A stretch of 64,000 nt of DNA, from contig CAVRPP010000005.1 of the NCBI GenBank assembly GCA_963723165.1, positions 248,001-312,000 on the forward strand. Reading direction: 5' to 3'. This DNA is from UBA4744 sp963723165 (GTDB lineage: Bacteria > Actinomycetota > Acidimicrobiia > Spongiisociales > UBA4744). Each line of letters starts with the position of its first letter. Position 1 is the first letter of the stretch. Under the pieces are notes generated by a model. That model was given only the letters and a program-made list of their open reading frames with translations. It was not told where the DNA came from and searched no databases. Made by a program: the position numbers and the translations under genes. Of this stretch, positions 1-9,129 are shown piece by piece.

Positions 1-157
1 CGCGGCCATGCAATACGCCGCCGGGGGCGCTTCCGAGCAACCCCTCTTGGTCCGGATCGAAACCCGGGCCGGTCACGGACTGGGAAAACCCACCTCAAAG
101 CTGGTCGACGAATCCGCCGACATCTTTGCGTTCTTGCTTCACCACCTCAGCAGCTAA
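1..157 (+). CDS. Prolyl oligopeptidase family protein, C-terminal end (partial)
   Basis: Only the last 51 codons are inside the window; the frame is open from base 2 and stops with TAA at 155-157. The translated tail contains RIETRAGHGLGKPTSK followed by a helix ending in FAFLLHHL. This is the characteristic end of S9A prolyl oligopeptidases, where the His in AGHG is the catalytic histidine of the Ser-Asp-His triad. These are cytosolic serine peptidases that cut short peptides after proline. The nucleophile and the propeller domain lie upstream of the window, so substrate class cannot be judged. The identification rests on this short tail but the motif is distinctive. Confidence 0.8.
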   Translation, partial: AAMQYAAGGASEQPLLVRIETRAGHGLGKPTSKLVDESADIFAFLLHHLSS

Positions 158-165
158 CCGGGCAG

Positions 166-543
166 TTACATCTCTCCGTCGAACAGTCCAATGATGTTGC
201 CTTCGGTGTCTTTGAACCAGGCACCCTTGCTGCCGTCCGGCATAGTGAGGACTCCATCGACCGTCTTCATCTCACCGAAGTCGTACTCCTCGAAAGCCAC
301 GCCCCGGTCCTTGAAGTAGGCGACCGCTGCGCCGATGTCTTCGACGCCGATACCCACCGCCGTTGCCTGATTCGTACCTGCAAACGTCGACGGATACACC
401 ATGATCGACGTGTCGGCCACGTGGACTCTGATGGAACCATCCTCCCCTTGCGGGCTGACTTCGAAGCCGGCTACCTCTGCGTAGAACTTCCCGGCCCGAT
501 CGATATCGCCGGCCGGCAACGTTGCCATTGCTGCTCGAAACAC
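166..543 (-). CDS. VOC (glyoxalase/bleomycin resistance) family protein
   Basis: A 125-residue single VOC module. It shows the paired beta-alpha-beta-beta-beta pattern, an early DIDRAGKFYAEVAGF segment and a C-terminal KDTEGNIIGLFDGEM segment. The family uses paired modules to bind a metal or small ligand; the reaction here is unknown. An upstream ATG at 573 exists, but GTG at 543 is preceded by a strong GGGAGGAA ribosome site 4 nt away, so 543 is preferred. It converges on the prolyl oligopeptidase gene with an 8-nt gap. The N-terminal metal His is not evident, so it may be a non-enzymatic member. Confidence 0.8.
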   Translation of the reverse strand: MFRAAMATLPAGDIDRAGKFYAEVAGFEVSPQGEDGSIRVHVADTSIMVYPSTFAGTNQATAVGIGVEDIGAAVAYFKDRGVAFEEYDFGEMKTVDGVLTMPDGSKGAWFKDTEGNIIGLFDGEM

Positions 544-656
544 GAGTTCCTCCCTCGTTGGTACTGACGGCATCGTACGACATCCGGCACCTTTTGTGAA
601 CTAGTGAATCTCCGGAGGAACGCAATCGCCGGCATCCGGGCGAGCGGCCTTCGACG

Positions 657-662
657 TAGGCT
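657..662 (+). promoter_or_regulatory. Leaderless promoter -10 (TAGGCT)
   Basis: TAGGCT ends exactly 6 nt before the ATG at 669, and no Shine-Dalgarno sequence lies in those 6 nt. This spacing places the transcription start at or next to the start codon. The same arrangement recurs at other genes in the window. Confidence 0.55.
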
Positions 663-668
663 GCTCCA

Positions 669-1334
669 ATGCAGTTCACGGCCGGCCTCGACGGATGGAG
701 AGAAGGCTGGGTCGCCGTCGAACTCGGCGATGGTCGCTTTCGACGAGCATTCGCCTGTCCAACATTGGCCAATGCCCTGGACAAACTCGCCGAGAGCGTC
801 GTGGTCGGCATCGACATGCCGATCGGCTTCCCCACCCGGGACGTGCGACGGGCAGACCTGGCGGCTCGCACCATGGTGGGGCCCAGGCGGAGCTCGGTAT
901 TCATGGTCCCGCCGCGAGCTGTGATTGCCGCTCCCACCTACGCTGCGGCGCGATCCCGGGCGATCAAGGTATGGGGTCGCGGTGTTTCAGCTCAGACCTA
1001 CGCCCTGCGCAGCAAGATCCTCGAAGTTGAGGAGTACTGCCAGAGTGACGGGCGGCTCATCGAGGTCCACCCGGAAGTCTCCTACCGGGCCCTCGCCGGT
1101 GAACCGCTCGCGTATGCCAAACGAACCTGGAACGGACAGCAGTTGCGGATCTCATCCCTCACCTCTGCCGGAATCACCCTGCCCGGCATTCTGGATGAAA
1201 TCGGCCGGGTCCCGGCCGACGATGTACTCGACGCTGTGGTGGTCGCCTGGTCGGCAGATCGGTACGCCAACGGACGGGCAACCCATCTTCACCCCGAGGC
1301 CGACCCCGGGCAAGAACCGGTGATCTGGTATTAG
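669..1334 (+). CDS. DUF429 family protein (predicted RNase H-like nuclease)
   Basis: A 221-residue protein with the DUF429 layout: an N-terminal GLDGWREGWVAV strand pair, VVVGIDMPIGFP, the central SSVFMVPPRAV segment, EVHPEVSYRALAG and a C-terminal DDVLDAVVVAWSA helix. The conserved acidic residues (D in AGLDG, D in GIDMP, E in EVHPE, DD near the C-terminus) fit the RNase H-like fold predicted for this family. The cellular role is not established. The start is set by the leaderless promoter hexamer at 657-662. A VOC gene diverges upstream and a HAD gene converges downstream. Confidence 0.85.
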   Translation: MQFTAGLDGWREGWVAVELGDGRFRRAFACPTLANALDKLAESVVVGIDMPIGFPTRDVRRADLAARTMVGPRRSSVFMVPPRAVIAAPTYAAARSRAIKVWGRGVSAQTYALRSKILEVEEYCQSDGRLIEVHPEVSYRALAGEPLAYAKRTWNGQQLRISSLTSAGITLPGILDEIGRVPADDVLDAVVVAWSADRYANGRATHLHPEADPGQEPVIWY

Positions 1335-1354
1335 CTGAACGCCCCACCGCCCGG

Positions 1355-1825
1355 CTACCCGCGTAGGGTCGCCACGATACGTTGGGGCTCGAGCAGGGCG
1401 TCAAGGGCGTCCCGCACATCTCGAAACCACACGTCGGCCGCCTGTGCCGTCACCTGAGCGGTGCCTTCACCCTGGATGACGGCCAGCCCCAAGGCGGCCT
1501 CAGCCAGCATGAGGCGGTCGTTGAACCCGTTGCCGAGAGCGACGGTGACGGTCGATCCGCACGTGCGGACGAAATTCGCCTTGGCGACTCCCTCGTCTCC
1601 TCCGTCGAGAATCACGATGTCGACCGGCAGGTCTTCCATCTCGGCTCGTACCCGACCGAACGTATCGGCGGTCAAGACCGTAACGTGCAGTAGTTCCGAC
1701 AAGGTCCGCAGCCGATCGGCGACCCCGGCGAGGAGGCCTCCAGCCTCGGCAATGGTTCCGTTGTAGTCCGTCACCAGATGTTTCAGCTGGAGCAGCTGTC
1801 GGCCGGGTATGTCGATCGTAATCAT
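1355..1825 (-). CDS. HAD family soluble P-type-ATPase-like phosphatase
   Basis: A 156-residue cap-less HAD domain. Motif I is VTDYNGTIA, with the nucleophilic Asp followed by N-G-T as in soluble P-type-ATPase-like phosphatases. Motif IV is ALGNGFNDRLML, carrying the metal-binding Asp. Such proteins hydrolyse small phosphoesters; the substrate is unknown. A longer open frame extends to 2050, but ATG 1825 has a good site (TTGGAGG, 4 nt spacing) and begins the conserved fold directly. The next plus-strand gene diverges from it about 100 bp away. Confidence 0.8.
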   Translation of the reverse strand: MITIDIPGRQLLQLKHLVTDYNGTIAEAGGLLAGVADRLRTLSELLHVTVLTADTFGRVRAEMEDLPVDIVILDGGDEGVAKANFVRTCGSTVTVALGNGFNDRLMLAEAALGLAVIQGEGTAQVTAQAADVWFRDVRDALDALLEPQRIVATLRG

Positions 1826-1925
1826 CGGTCCTCCAAATGACGCTGCACTGTACTGCGGAATCGCCCAATGCCTCCTGGAATCCGCCGCTAGTGTCAAAAT
1901 CCGCTTCGAGGAGTGGGAGGTACAC

Positions 1926-2372
1926 GTGGGCGACGTGCTCTTGATCGTGCACATACTGGCTGCTGCAACCTGGCTTGGCGCCGGCGTGACCGTCGGATTC
2001 TTGACTCCACGGTTACGCGTGGCCGGCGACGAAACCGGCGGTGCCTTCATGGCCGCCTACGAGCGGATGGGACTACTGGTATTCAACCCCGCCGGAATCC
2101 TCGTCTTGCTGAGCGGCGTGGTCCTGGTCATCGATGGACCCTGGGAATTCGAGAACGCTTTCGTAGTGATCGGTTTTGCGGTTGTTGTAATCGGCGCGGT
2201 TCTCGGCGCCAGGGTGTTCACACCGTTGAGCCGGGAAGCACAGGTCGCTCATGCCGGCGGGGACATCGCACGACTCGACCGCATCTATGCGCGTGTTCGT
2301 ACGTTCGGAGCAATCGATACCTCGTTGATCGTGCTGGCCATCATCGCCATGGTGCTCAAGCTCGGCGCTTGA
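1926..2372 (+). CDS. DUF2269-like small integral membrane protein
   Basis: A 148-residue protein with four predicted membrane helices: residues about 3-25 (HILAAATWLGAG), 50-70, 78-98 and 128-147. The short N-terminus, the helix-1 H..(A)..TWLG pattern and the loop RIYARVRTFGAIDTS resemble DUF2269-type membrane proteins, whose function is unknown. The open frame begins at 1809, but that extension overlaps the divergent HAD gene. GTG 1926 follows GAGTGGGAGG at good spacing and starts just before helix 1. Confidence 0.65.
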   Translation: MGDVLLIVHILAAATWLGAGVTVGFLTPRLRVAGDETGGAFMAAYERMGLLVFNPAGILVLLSGVVLVIDGPWEFENAFVVIGFAVVVIGAVLGARVFTPLSREAQVAHAGGDIARLDRIYARVRTFGAIDTSLIVLAIIAMVLKLGA

Positions 2373-2503
2373 CCCAAAGATCGGAAACTAAGTCGTTATG
2401 ACGATAGGAACCTGAGCCTCGTACTATCAGATCTGCGGTTGATTGGGAATACCGAGCTGGGTTAGCCGGTTGACCGTCGAACTGAACGTAGAAAGAGGCT
2501 TTC

Positions 2504-4798
2504 ATGGCTGATACCCGAGAACTCACCCTTCCGGTGCTACCCCTGCGCAACGGGGTGGTCTTCCCCCACATGGTGGTGACGCTGCGGATCGAGACGGAAG
2601 AGGGGACCACCGCAGTGGCCGCAGCCGAGCAATCCGACGGGTTGATGCTGCTGGTACCCAAAGTGAACGGAAAATACGCCGGCGTCGGCACGGTGGCGCA
2701 GATTCAGGATGCCGAGGGCGGCAACGTGGTCGTTGAAGGTTTGGCAAGGGCCCGCGTAGGAGCCGGAAGGACCGACGACCAGGGTGCGCTCTGGGTGGAC
2801 GCCGAGCAATATCCCGAAGCCGATGTGCACGATGAAGCACTGGACGACCTCGTGAGCGAGTACCGGGCCGTGGTAGGCGAGGTCCTGAGCCAGCGCGGCA
2901 TGGGCGGCGTCGCCGAGCGAATCCTGGGAATCGAGAATCCCAGCCAGCTGGCCGATCTGGCCGTCTACTCCCCCGACCTTTCGCTCGAGCAGAAAGTCGA
3001 GTTGCTCGAAACCCTCGATATCCGTGAACGGCTCGGGAAACTGATGTCGTGGATGGGTGAGGTGCTTGCCGATCTCACTTTGCGCAAGAAGGTGCGCGAC
3101 AGCGCCACCGAACGGATCGACAAATCCCAGCGCGACTACTTGCTCCGCCAGCAACTCGAGGCGATCAAGAAGGAACTCGGCGAAGAGGGCGATGCCGCCT
3201 CCGAGTACCGCCAGAAGCTCGCAGAAGCCGACCTCCCCGACAAGGCCCGCGAGGCGGTGGAAAGAGAAATCGACCGTTTGGAGAGAATGTCCGAGCAGTC
3301 ACCAGAGCACTCGTGGATCCGTACCTGGCTCGACACGATGTTCGACGTGCCGTGGGGCTCGGTCTCCGAGGACCGCTTGGACCTCGACGAAGCCTGGGCA
3401 GTACTCGACGCCGACCACACCGGCCTGGCCGACGTTAAAGAACGCATCGTCGAACACCTGGCCGTCCGTAAGCTTCGCAAGGAGCGCGGGCTGGAGAATG
3501 CCGGAAACCTCAGGGAAGGCGCCATTCTGCTGCTGGTCGGTCCTCCGGGAGTCGGCAAGACCTCCTTGGGAGAGTCCGTAGCGCGGGCCCTGGGTCGCAA
3601 GTTCGTACGGGTTGCACTCGGCGGGATCCGGGACGAAGCCGAGATCCGCGGACACCGTCGCACCTATGTCGGCGCCCGGCCGGGCCGGGTAGTGCGAGCC
3701 CTGATCGAGTCCGAGACCATGAACCCGGTCTTCCTGCTGGACGAGATGGACAAAGTGGGGTCCGATTGGCGGGGCGATCCCTCCTCCGCGCTGCTGGAGG
3801 TTCTCGATCCCGCCCAGAACCACACATTCCGGGATCACTACCTGGAGCTGGATGTCGACCTCTCCGATGTGCTCTTCATCGCCACCGCCAACGTGTTGGA
3901 GACGATCCCGGCACCGTTGTTGGATCGCACTGAGGTCATCCGCCTTGATGGATACACAGATCTCGAGAAGGTCGCGATCGCCCGCGATCATCTCCTCCCC
4001 CGTCAGATCCGGGGGGCGGGCCTCGAACCTGAAGAGATCGTGGTCACGGAAAGTGCCCTCACCGCCGTGGTCGACCGTTACACGAGGGAAGCCGGGGTCC
4101 GTTCCCTCGAACGGGAACTCGGCAAGCTGGCCCGCAAGGTGGCGACCAGGATCGCTCGCGGCGAAGACCGGCCAGAGGTGGTCGAGGTGGACGAACCCGA
4201 GGTGAAGGATTACCTGGGCAAGCCAAGGGTCTGGCGCGACGAAGCCAAAGACCGCACCTCGGTCCCGGGCGTTGCGACCGGTCTGGCTGTGACCGGGGCC
4301 GGGGGCGATGTGCTCTTCATCGAGGCGACCGCCATGGATGGTGAGCAGGGGCTAACGCTGACCGGACAGCTGGGTGACGTGATGAAGGAGTCTGCGCGCA
4401 TTGCCCTGTCCTACATCGAGTCGCACGCCGAAGAGTTGAAAATCGACGCCGCCGACCTGAAGAGAAGGTTCCACGTCCACGTCCCGGCCGGGGCGGTGCC
4501 CAAGGACGGTCCGTCCGCCGGGATCACGATGACCACCGCTCTCGCTTCGCTGTTGTCCGGCCGCAAGGTGAAGAACACGCTCGGCATGACCGGGGAGATC
4601 ACCCTCCAAGGCAACGTGTTGCCGATCGGTGGCGTGAAACAGAAGGTCCTGGCAGCCCACCGGGCCGGGCTCACGGAAGTGATCCTTCCGGCCCGCAACG
4701 AGGTCGATCTCGACGATGTGCCCGAGAGCTGCCGGGAGGAAATGACCTTCCACATCGTGGAGACCATCGACGAGGTGCTCGCCAAGGCCCTGATCTGA
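2504..4798 (+). CDS. lon: ATP-dependent Lon protease
   Basis: A 764-residue LonA protease. The N-terminal substrate-binding domain starts LTLPVLPLRNGVVFPHM. The AAA+ module has Walker A GPPGVGKTS near residue 346 and Walker B VFLLDEMDK. The C-terminal S16 protease domain has the catalytic Ser in KDGPSAGIT (about residue 671) and the catalytic Lys in GGVKQK (about 714), with the usual 43-residue spacing. It degrades misfolded and regulatory cytosolic proteins. Length is normal. AAAGAGG lies 6 nt before the ATG. It is transcribed alone and followed by a hairpin. No clear HAIR/HspR operator was found in the 131-bp upstream region. Confidence 0.97.
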   Translation: MADTRELTLPVLPLRNGVVFPHMVVTLRIETEEGTTAVAAAEQSDGLMLLVPKVNGKYAGVGTVAQIQDAEGGNVVVEGLARARVGAGRTDDQGALWVDAEQYPEADVHDEALDDLVSEYRAVVGEVLSQRGMGGVAERILGIENPSQLADLAVYSPDLSLEQKVELLETLDIRERLGKLMSWMGEVLADLTLRKKVRDSATERIDKSQRDYLLRQQLEAIKKELGEEGDAASEYRQKLAEADLPDKAREAVEREIDRLERMSEQSPEHSWIRTWLDTMFDVPWGSVSEDRLDLDEAWAVLDADHTGLADVKERIVEHLAVRKLRKERGLENAGNLREGAILLLVGPPGVGKTSLGESVARALGRKFVRVALGGIRDEAEIRGHRRTYVGARPGRVVRALIESETMNPVFLLDEMDKVGSDWRGDPSSALLEVLDPAQNHTFRDHYLELDVDLSDVLFIATANVLETIPAPLLDRTEVIRLDGYTDLEKVAIARDHLLPRQIRGAGLEPEEIVVTESALTAVVDRYTREAGVRSLERELGKLARKVATRIARGEDRPEVVEVDEPEVKDYLGKPRVWRDEAKDRTSVPGVATGLAVTGAGGDVLFIEATAMDGEQGLTLTGQLGDVMKESARIALSYIESHAEELKIDAADLKRRFHVHVPAGAVPKDGPSAGITMTTALASLLSGRKVKNTLGMTGEITLQGNVLPIGGVKQKVLAAHRAGLTEVILPARNEVDLDDVPESCREEMTFHIVETIDEVLAKALI

Positions 4799-4801
4799 AC
4801 C

Positions 4802-4850
4802 GTTCTGGCGCCTGACCTGCCTGATACTCGAGCAAGTTGGGCGCCAGAAC
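4802..4850 (+). terminator. Inverted repeat after lon, putative terminator
   Basis: Two perfect 11-bp arms (GTTCTGGCGCC at 4802-4812 and its complement at 4840-4850) are separated by 27 nt, starting 4 nt after the lon stop codon. There is no T-tract, so it could be a weak or factor-assisted terminator or an mRNA-stabilising hairpin. Confidence 0.5.
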
Positions 4851-4938
4851 CGGGGTACTAGTCCCGTTGAGGCCGGCGACAATCCTCCTTGAGGTTTGAG
4901 GCCTGAGGTCGAAACCATCAATGGCGATGGGAGGCCAC

Positions 4939-5205
4939 ATGTTCAGACGCTTCTCGACAAACAAACGGTCCGCAAAACACGACCACGAATTTGTCGTTCA
5001 CAACGTCGGTGCCGACCTCCAGCGCCGGGTGTGCAGCATCTGCGGGCAGGTCAGCATCAATGCGAGTCCCCCGGCCACCATTCGACCCACAGCTTCGGAT
5101 CCAGAGCGTGTCTTCCGCCAGCCACCACTGACGGTCTTCCTGGACGAGACGGTTGCCCCGGTTGGTCTCGGCTGGCAGTTCGCCGACCGGCGGACCGCAC
5201 GATGA
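4939..5205 (+). CDS. Small hypothetical protein with CxxC motif
   Basis: An 88-residue protein of unknown function. A basic N-terminus (MFRRFSTNKRSAKHDH) leads to HNVGADLQRRVCSICGQVSI, which contains one CxxC knuckle and nearby histidines that could bind zinc. Of the three in-frame ATGs at 4921, 4927 and 4939, only 4939 has a proper site (GGGAGG with a 4-nt gap). Its TGA overlaps the next ATG as ATGA (5202-5205), so translation of the two genes is probably coupled. No family is recognised. Confidence 0.6.
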   Translation: MFRRFSTNKRSAKHDHEFVVHNVGADLQRRVCSICGQVSINASPPATIRPTASDPERVFRQPPLTVFLDETVAPVGLGWQFADRRTAR

Positions 5206-5387
5206 GTGACCTACCCTGCGAAAGGTGCGGAACGCCGGCGTTGGTGATCTACGAACGCAAGCCCTTGTGCGGGCCCTGTGCGGTCGAAGCCCTGGACGAA
5301 GACCACCGCTACCTGGTCGTCCAGGTAGACGATCGGGAGCCCGCCGCCAGCAACGAGACGCCCGCGGAAACGTCGACGCCCGCATGA
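5202..5387 (+). CDS. Small zinc-ribbon protein
   Basis: A 61-residue protein: CERCGTPALVIYERKPLCGPC forms a CxxC-x(13)-CxxC zinc ribbon at residues about 6-25, followed by an acidic tail rich in E, A, T and P. It overlaps the genes on both sides by ATGA (start 5202, stop shared with the next ATG at 5384). The ribbon resembles those on small adaptor or RNA-binding proteins but no partner is known. It forms a three-gene coupled unit with its neighbours. Confidence 0.65.
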   Translation: MSDLPCERCGTPALVIYERKPLCGPCAVEALDEDHRYLVVQVDDREPAASNETPAETSTPA

Positions 5388-5614
5388 GTTCGCAGATGTC
5401 GTTCCCTCTCACCTACCGGGACGACGACGCTCGCCCGACAGAAGACCAGGGGCTGGAACCCGCCTCGCCGGCGGTGGACACCGGCACGGCGGCTGCGGAT
5501 TCGGACCACTCAACAGCTGTCCGTCACATCAGCGAGGACCTACTCAACGAGATGGGCCGGGCCCTGGCGGATCGCCTCAACGCTCTCGTAGACGAACTCG
5601 ACAAAGAACACTGA
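5384..5614 (+). CDS. Small acidic hypothetical protein
   Basis: A 76-residue acidic protein with a disordered first half and a predicted C-terminal amphipathic helix (ISEDLLNEMGRALADRLNALVDELD). It starts inside the stop codon of the preceding gene (ATGA). No family is recognised. The tight coupling and conserved-looking terminal helix argue for a real gene. It is probably a partner of one of the two small Cys-containing proteins upstream. Confidence 0.55.
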   Translation: MSSQMSFPLTYRDDDARPTEDQGLEPASPAVDTGTAAADSDHSTAVRHISEDLLNEMGRALADRLNALVDELDKEH

Positions 5615-5681
5615 CTTCGCTAATCGGCGTTGCTACCGCCTGAATGCGCGAGAATCCATGGGCTACTCCTCGAGAGGTGCC

Positions 5682-7761
5682 ATGGCCGAACAATATCCTG
5701 GATGTCCTTCCCCTCTGGGTGCGCTGGTTGAGGAAGACGGAGTCAACTTCAGCGTCTACTCCCGGAGCGCCGATCGTATGGAGCTGGTGTTGTACGACCG
5801 ATGTAGACGCCGACCAACCATCCCGGGTGATTCAGCTCGATTCCCGGCACCATCGGACCTATCACTACTGGCATGTCTTCGTCCCGGATCTGCGGCCAGG
5901 TCAGCTCTATGCTTATCGGGCCTGCGGACCGGCCGATCCGGCCCGGGGCCTCTATTTCGATCCAACCAAGGTGCTGCTCGACCCGTACGGGCGAGCGATC
6001 GCCACCCCCTCGGACTATCAGCGGAGCGCCGCTTGCCGGACCGGACCGAACGACCGGCACGCGCTGAAAAGCGTGGTTGCCGACGTTTCGACGTACGACT
6101 GGGAAGGCGACACACACCTGCGTCATCCATTCGCCGAGACGGTCATCTATGAAATGCACGTCGGAGGATTCACCAAACACCCCAGTTCGGGGGTGGACCA
6201 TGCGCGACGCGGAACCTACGCCGGCTTGATCGAGAAGATCCCCTATCTGCAAGACCTTGGTATCACCGCTGTTGAGCTGCTGCCCGTATTCCAGTTCGAC
6301 TGGCAGGACGCTCCGGCCGGACTGACCAACTACTGGGGCTATTCACCCGTGTCGTTCTTCGCCCCGCACTGCCGTTACAGCTCATGCACCGACCCTCTGG
6401 CACCGCTCGACGAGTTCCGCGACATGGTCAAGGCACTCCACCGGGCCGGTATCGAAGTCATTCTCGACGTCGTCTACAACCACACCGCCGAGGGCGGTGA
6501 GGGCGGGCCAACGCTGAGCTTCCGGGGGCTCGAGAACTCCGTCTATTACATCATGGACGGAGCCGACGGCAGCTTCGCCAACTACGCCGGAACGGGTAAC
6601 ACGCTCAACGCCAATCAGTCAATAGTGCGCCGTTTGATCTTGGACAGCCTCCATTACTGGGTCCACGAGATGCACGTCGACGGATTCCGGTTCGATCTTG
6701 CTTCGATTCTCTCCCGCGACGAAGCCGGCCGTCCCATTCCCAATGCGCCCGTCCTCTGGGATATCGAATCGGACCCCGCCCTGGCCGGCACCAAGCTCAT
6801 CGCCGAAGCCTGGGATGCGGCCGGCCTCTACCAGGTGGGACACTTCATCGGCGACAGCTGGAAGGAATGGAACGGCCAATTCCGCGATGACGTCAGAGCA
6901 TTCGTGCGGGGCGACGAGAAGATGGTCCCTCGCCTAGCCAACCGGTTGCTTGGCAGTCCGGACCTCTACGGCAAAGAAGGTCGCGAAGCCGAGCAGAGCA
7001 TCAACTTTGTCACCAGCCACGACGGTTTCACACTCAACGATCTCGTCTCGTACAACACCAAGCACAACGAAGCCAACCGGGAGGACAACCAGGACGGATC
7101 CGACTACCCCCTGTCCAGCAACTACGGCGTCGAAGGACCCACGGACGATCCGTCTATCGAGGCTCTCCGTACCCGGCAAATCAAGAACTTTCTTGCCATC
7201 AACCTCCTGTCCCTCGGGGCTCCAATGATCCTGATGGGCGACGAGGTGCGGCGCACCCAGCAGGGCAACAACAATGCGTATTGCCAGGACAACGAGATCA
7301 GCTGGTTTGACTGGGAGCACGTCGGGACCAACGCCGACATCCACCGCTTCGTCAAGGAGTTGATACGACTCCGCTTTGTCCGCGGATCGTTCACCGGCGA
7401 GCACCACCTCTCGCTGAACGACCTCACCCGGCAGGCGGCGATCAAACTGCACGGAGTCAGCCTGGGAAGCCCCGACTTCCGGGACGACTCCCACAGTTTG
7501 GCCCTTTCGGCATCCAGTCTGCCCGGCGACGTTCTGATGCACGTCGCCCTCAATGCCTACGAAGGTAGCCTGGACTTTGAATTGCCGGAGCTCCCGGAAT
7601 GGGCAGATAGTGGCTGGCGCCGGGTCGTTGATACGTCGCTCGAGTCACCAGACGACATCACGCTCCCGCCGCTCGCTCCCCAAGTCGCCGACCACAGCTA
7701 CCCGGTGGCGGCTCGGTCGGTCGTGCTGTTGATAGCTACGGCGCTCCCGGCGCGTTCGTAG
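5682..7761 (+). pseudogene. glgX: Glycogen debranching enzyme GlgX, interrupted by a +1 frameshift
   Basis: The product is a GH13 isoamylase-type debranching enzyme that cuts alpha-1,6 branches of limit-dextrinised glycogen. The frame starts at ATG 5682 (GAGAGGTG site) with MAEQYPGCPSPLGALVEEDG and the CBM48-like N-terminal strands, then is lost at one extra C (5798 or 5799). Removing it gives LVLYDDVDADQPSRVIQLD, and the second frame runs intact to 7761, about 692 residues in total, a normal GlgX length. GH13 regions I-IV are present: DVVYNHTAEG, DGFRFDLAS (nucleophile Asp), LIAEAWDAAG (acid/base Glu) and NFVTSHDGFTL. It may be a sequencing error, real decay or recoding. A start at 5644 in the second frame gives an unrelated N-terminus. 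Confidence 0.88.
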
Positions 7762-7782
7762 GCCGGTTTCAAGCGGTCGGGA

Positions 7783-8964
7783 TTACTTCTCCGGTTTGGT
7801 TTCGCGCACCCACCCGATCAGGAGGCCGAGCGCCACAACGTTGGCGGCGGCAGCTACCAACATATTGGTGGTCAACCCGGACTGCTCATACAGAAACGGC
7901 CCAATCGAGGCACCGATTGCTCTCCCCAAGCCCATGCCGACGGCGATGACCGCCAGGAACCTGGTGCGAGCCAGCGGACGCACTTCCGAAGCCAGCGGTA
8001 GCGTCGAAACGATGGTGAACTCAAAAGCGGCCAGGGCCACCGCCATGCTTGCCATACCGGCCACCAGATTGGCATTGGTCAGTGCAAGCAAGAGGTAGGC
8101 AAAGGCCGAGATCACCAGACCGATTGCCACCGACCGCCGTTTCCCAATCCGATCTGTCCACAACAAGGTTGATCCCTCTCCAACCAGTTCTGAAACTGCC
8201 AGAAGCACACCGGCTGCACCGAGCGCCACAAGGGAAAGCCCAAAGCCATCTTCGAGCCATGCTCCGAACACGACAAACATGATCTCGGAAGCCCCCGAAT
8301 AGAGCCCAACCGTCACAAGCAGCGCGACCGCGCTTCGATCGAGAGCCAGTTTCGGCTTGACACCCTCGGTCACGCCGGAGTCGGGCTCAATGACCCACCG
8401 CATCGCCGCCAGGGCGAGGCCGCAGAGGACGGCGATTACCCAGAATGGAGCCGCCCACCCGAATCGAGAAATGAGCCACCCGGCCGCAGGCGCCCCGACC
8501 AGCAATGAACCGGCCCAGGTAAGTTCGATCACACTTAGATACCGGGCGCGCACCCGGTACGAGGTGCGGTCGGAAAGGTATGCCTGGGCCGCCACATCGA
8601 ATACCGGTTTGCCGAGACCGAGCAATACGAACCCGACGAGAGCACCGGCAAAGACTCCCGTAGCGGCCGTAACAGCTGCGCCTGTGGCAAACATGATCAG
8701 GCCTGCGGCAATCAGGCGGTGGCGGCGCTCGCCGTGTCCAAGCAGGCGAACCGCCGCCGGAGTGGCCAATCCGGTTACCCATCGGGCGGAGACCAGCAAC
8801 CCGGCCTGTGTCAATGGAACCCCCAGCCCGCGGGCGATCGCCGGCAGGAAGGGATAGAGAAAGCGATAGCCGGTATTCAGCACCAGCCGGGCAGCCGCCA
8901 GGAACACGAGCGCCCCCGCCAGGGGCGTCACCTCAGAATCGGGCGTCGGTTGATGGTCATTCAT
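7783..8964 (-). CDS. MFS transporter
   Basis: A 393-residue protein with 12 predicted membrane helices. It has the usual short charged loops of the major facilitator superfamily, for example LSDRTSYRVRARYLSVIELTW between helices 4 and 5 and WTDRIGKRRSVAIGL in the second half. The substrate cannot be told; a drug or sugar efflux role is possible. The open frame continues upstream to 9096, but ATG 8964 has a GAGGG site and precedes helix 1 by about 15 residues. It converges with glgX (21-bp gap). Confidence 0.85.
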   Translation of the reverse strand: MNDHQPTPDSEVTPLAGALVFLAAARLVLNTGYRFLYPFLPAIARGLGVPLTQAGLLVSARWVTGLATPAAVRLLGHGERRHRLIAAGLIMFATGAAVTAATGVFAGALVGFVLLGLGKPVFDVAAQAYLSDRTSYRVRARYLSVIELTWAGSLLVGAPAAGWLISRFGWAAPFWVIAVLCGLALAAMRWVIEPDSGVTEGVKPKLALDRSAVALLVTVGLYSGASEIMFVVFGAWLEDGFGLSLVALGAAGVLLAVSELVGEGSTLLWTDRIGKRRSVAIGLVISAFAYLLLALTNANLVAGMASMAVALAAFEFTIVSTLPLASEVRPLARTRFLAVIAVGMGLGRAIGASIGPFLYEQSGLTTNMLVAAAANVVALGLLIGWVRETKPEK

Positions 8965-9117
8965 GGTGTCCCTCGTAGCGCAGTCTGGCACCATGACCAT
9001 CAGGTCGAAAACAACAGCAACGAATCTGAACTCCCACCTCCTCGTGAGCAAGTGAAGAGAAGGACTAGTCGGCCCGATTAGACTTAAAGTAGGCACACAA
9101 CCACTATGGGTGGCGAA

Positions 9118-9123
9118 TAGACT
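9118..9123 (+). promoter_or_regulatory. Leaderless promoter -10 (TAGACT)
   Basis: TAGACT ends exactly 6 nt before the ATG at 9130, with no ribosome site between. It is the same geometry as at 669, 14659, 16731, 17262, 20817 and 35158. Confidence 0.6.
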
Positions 9124-9129
9124 GCGGAC

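Noticed and set aside
272..937. A 221-codon minus-strand frame across the VOC and DUF429 genes.
   Set aside because: It overlaps two genes with clear family motifs, and its translation is arginine/serine-rich low complexity.
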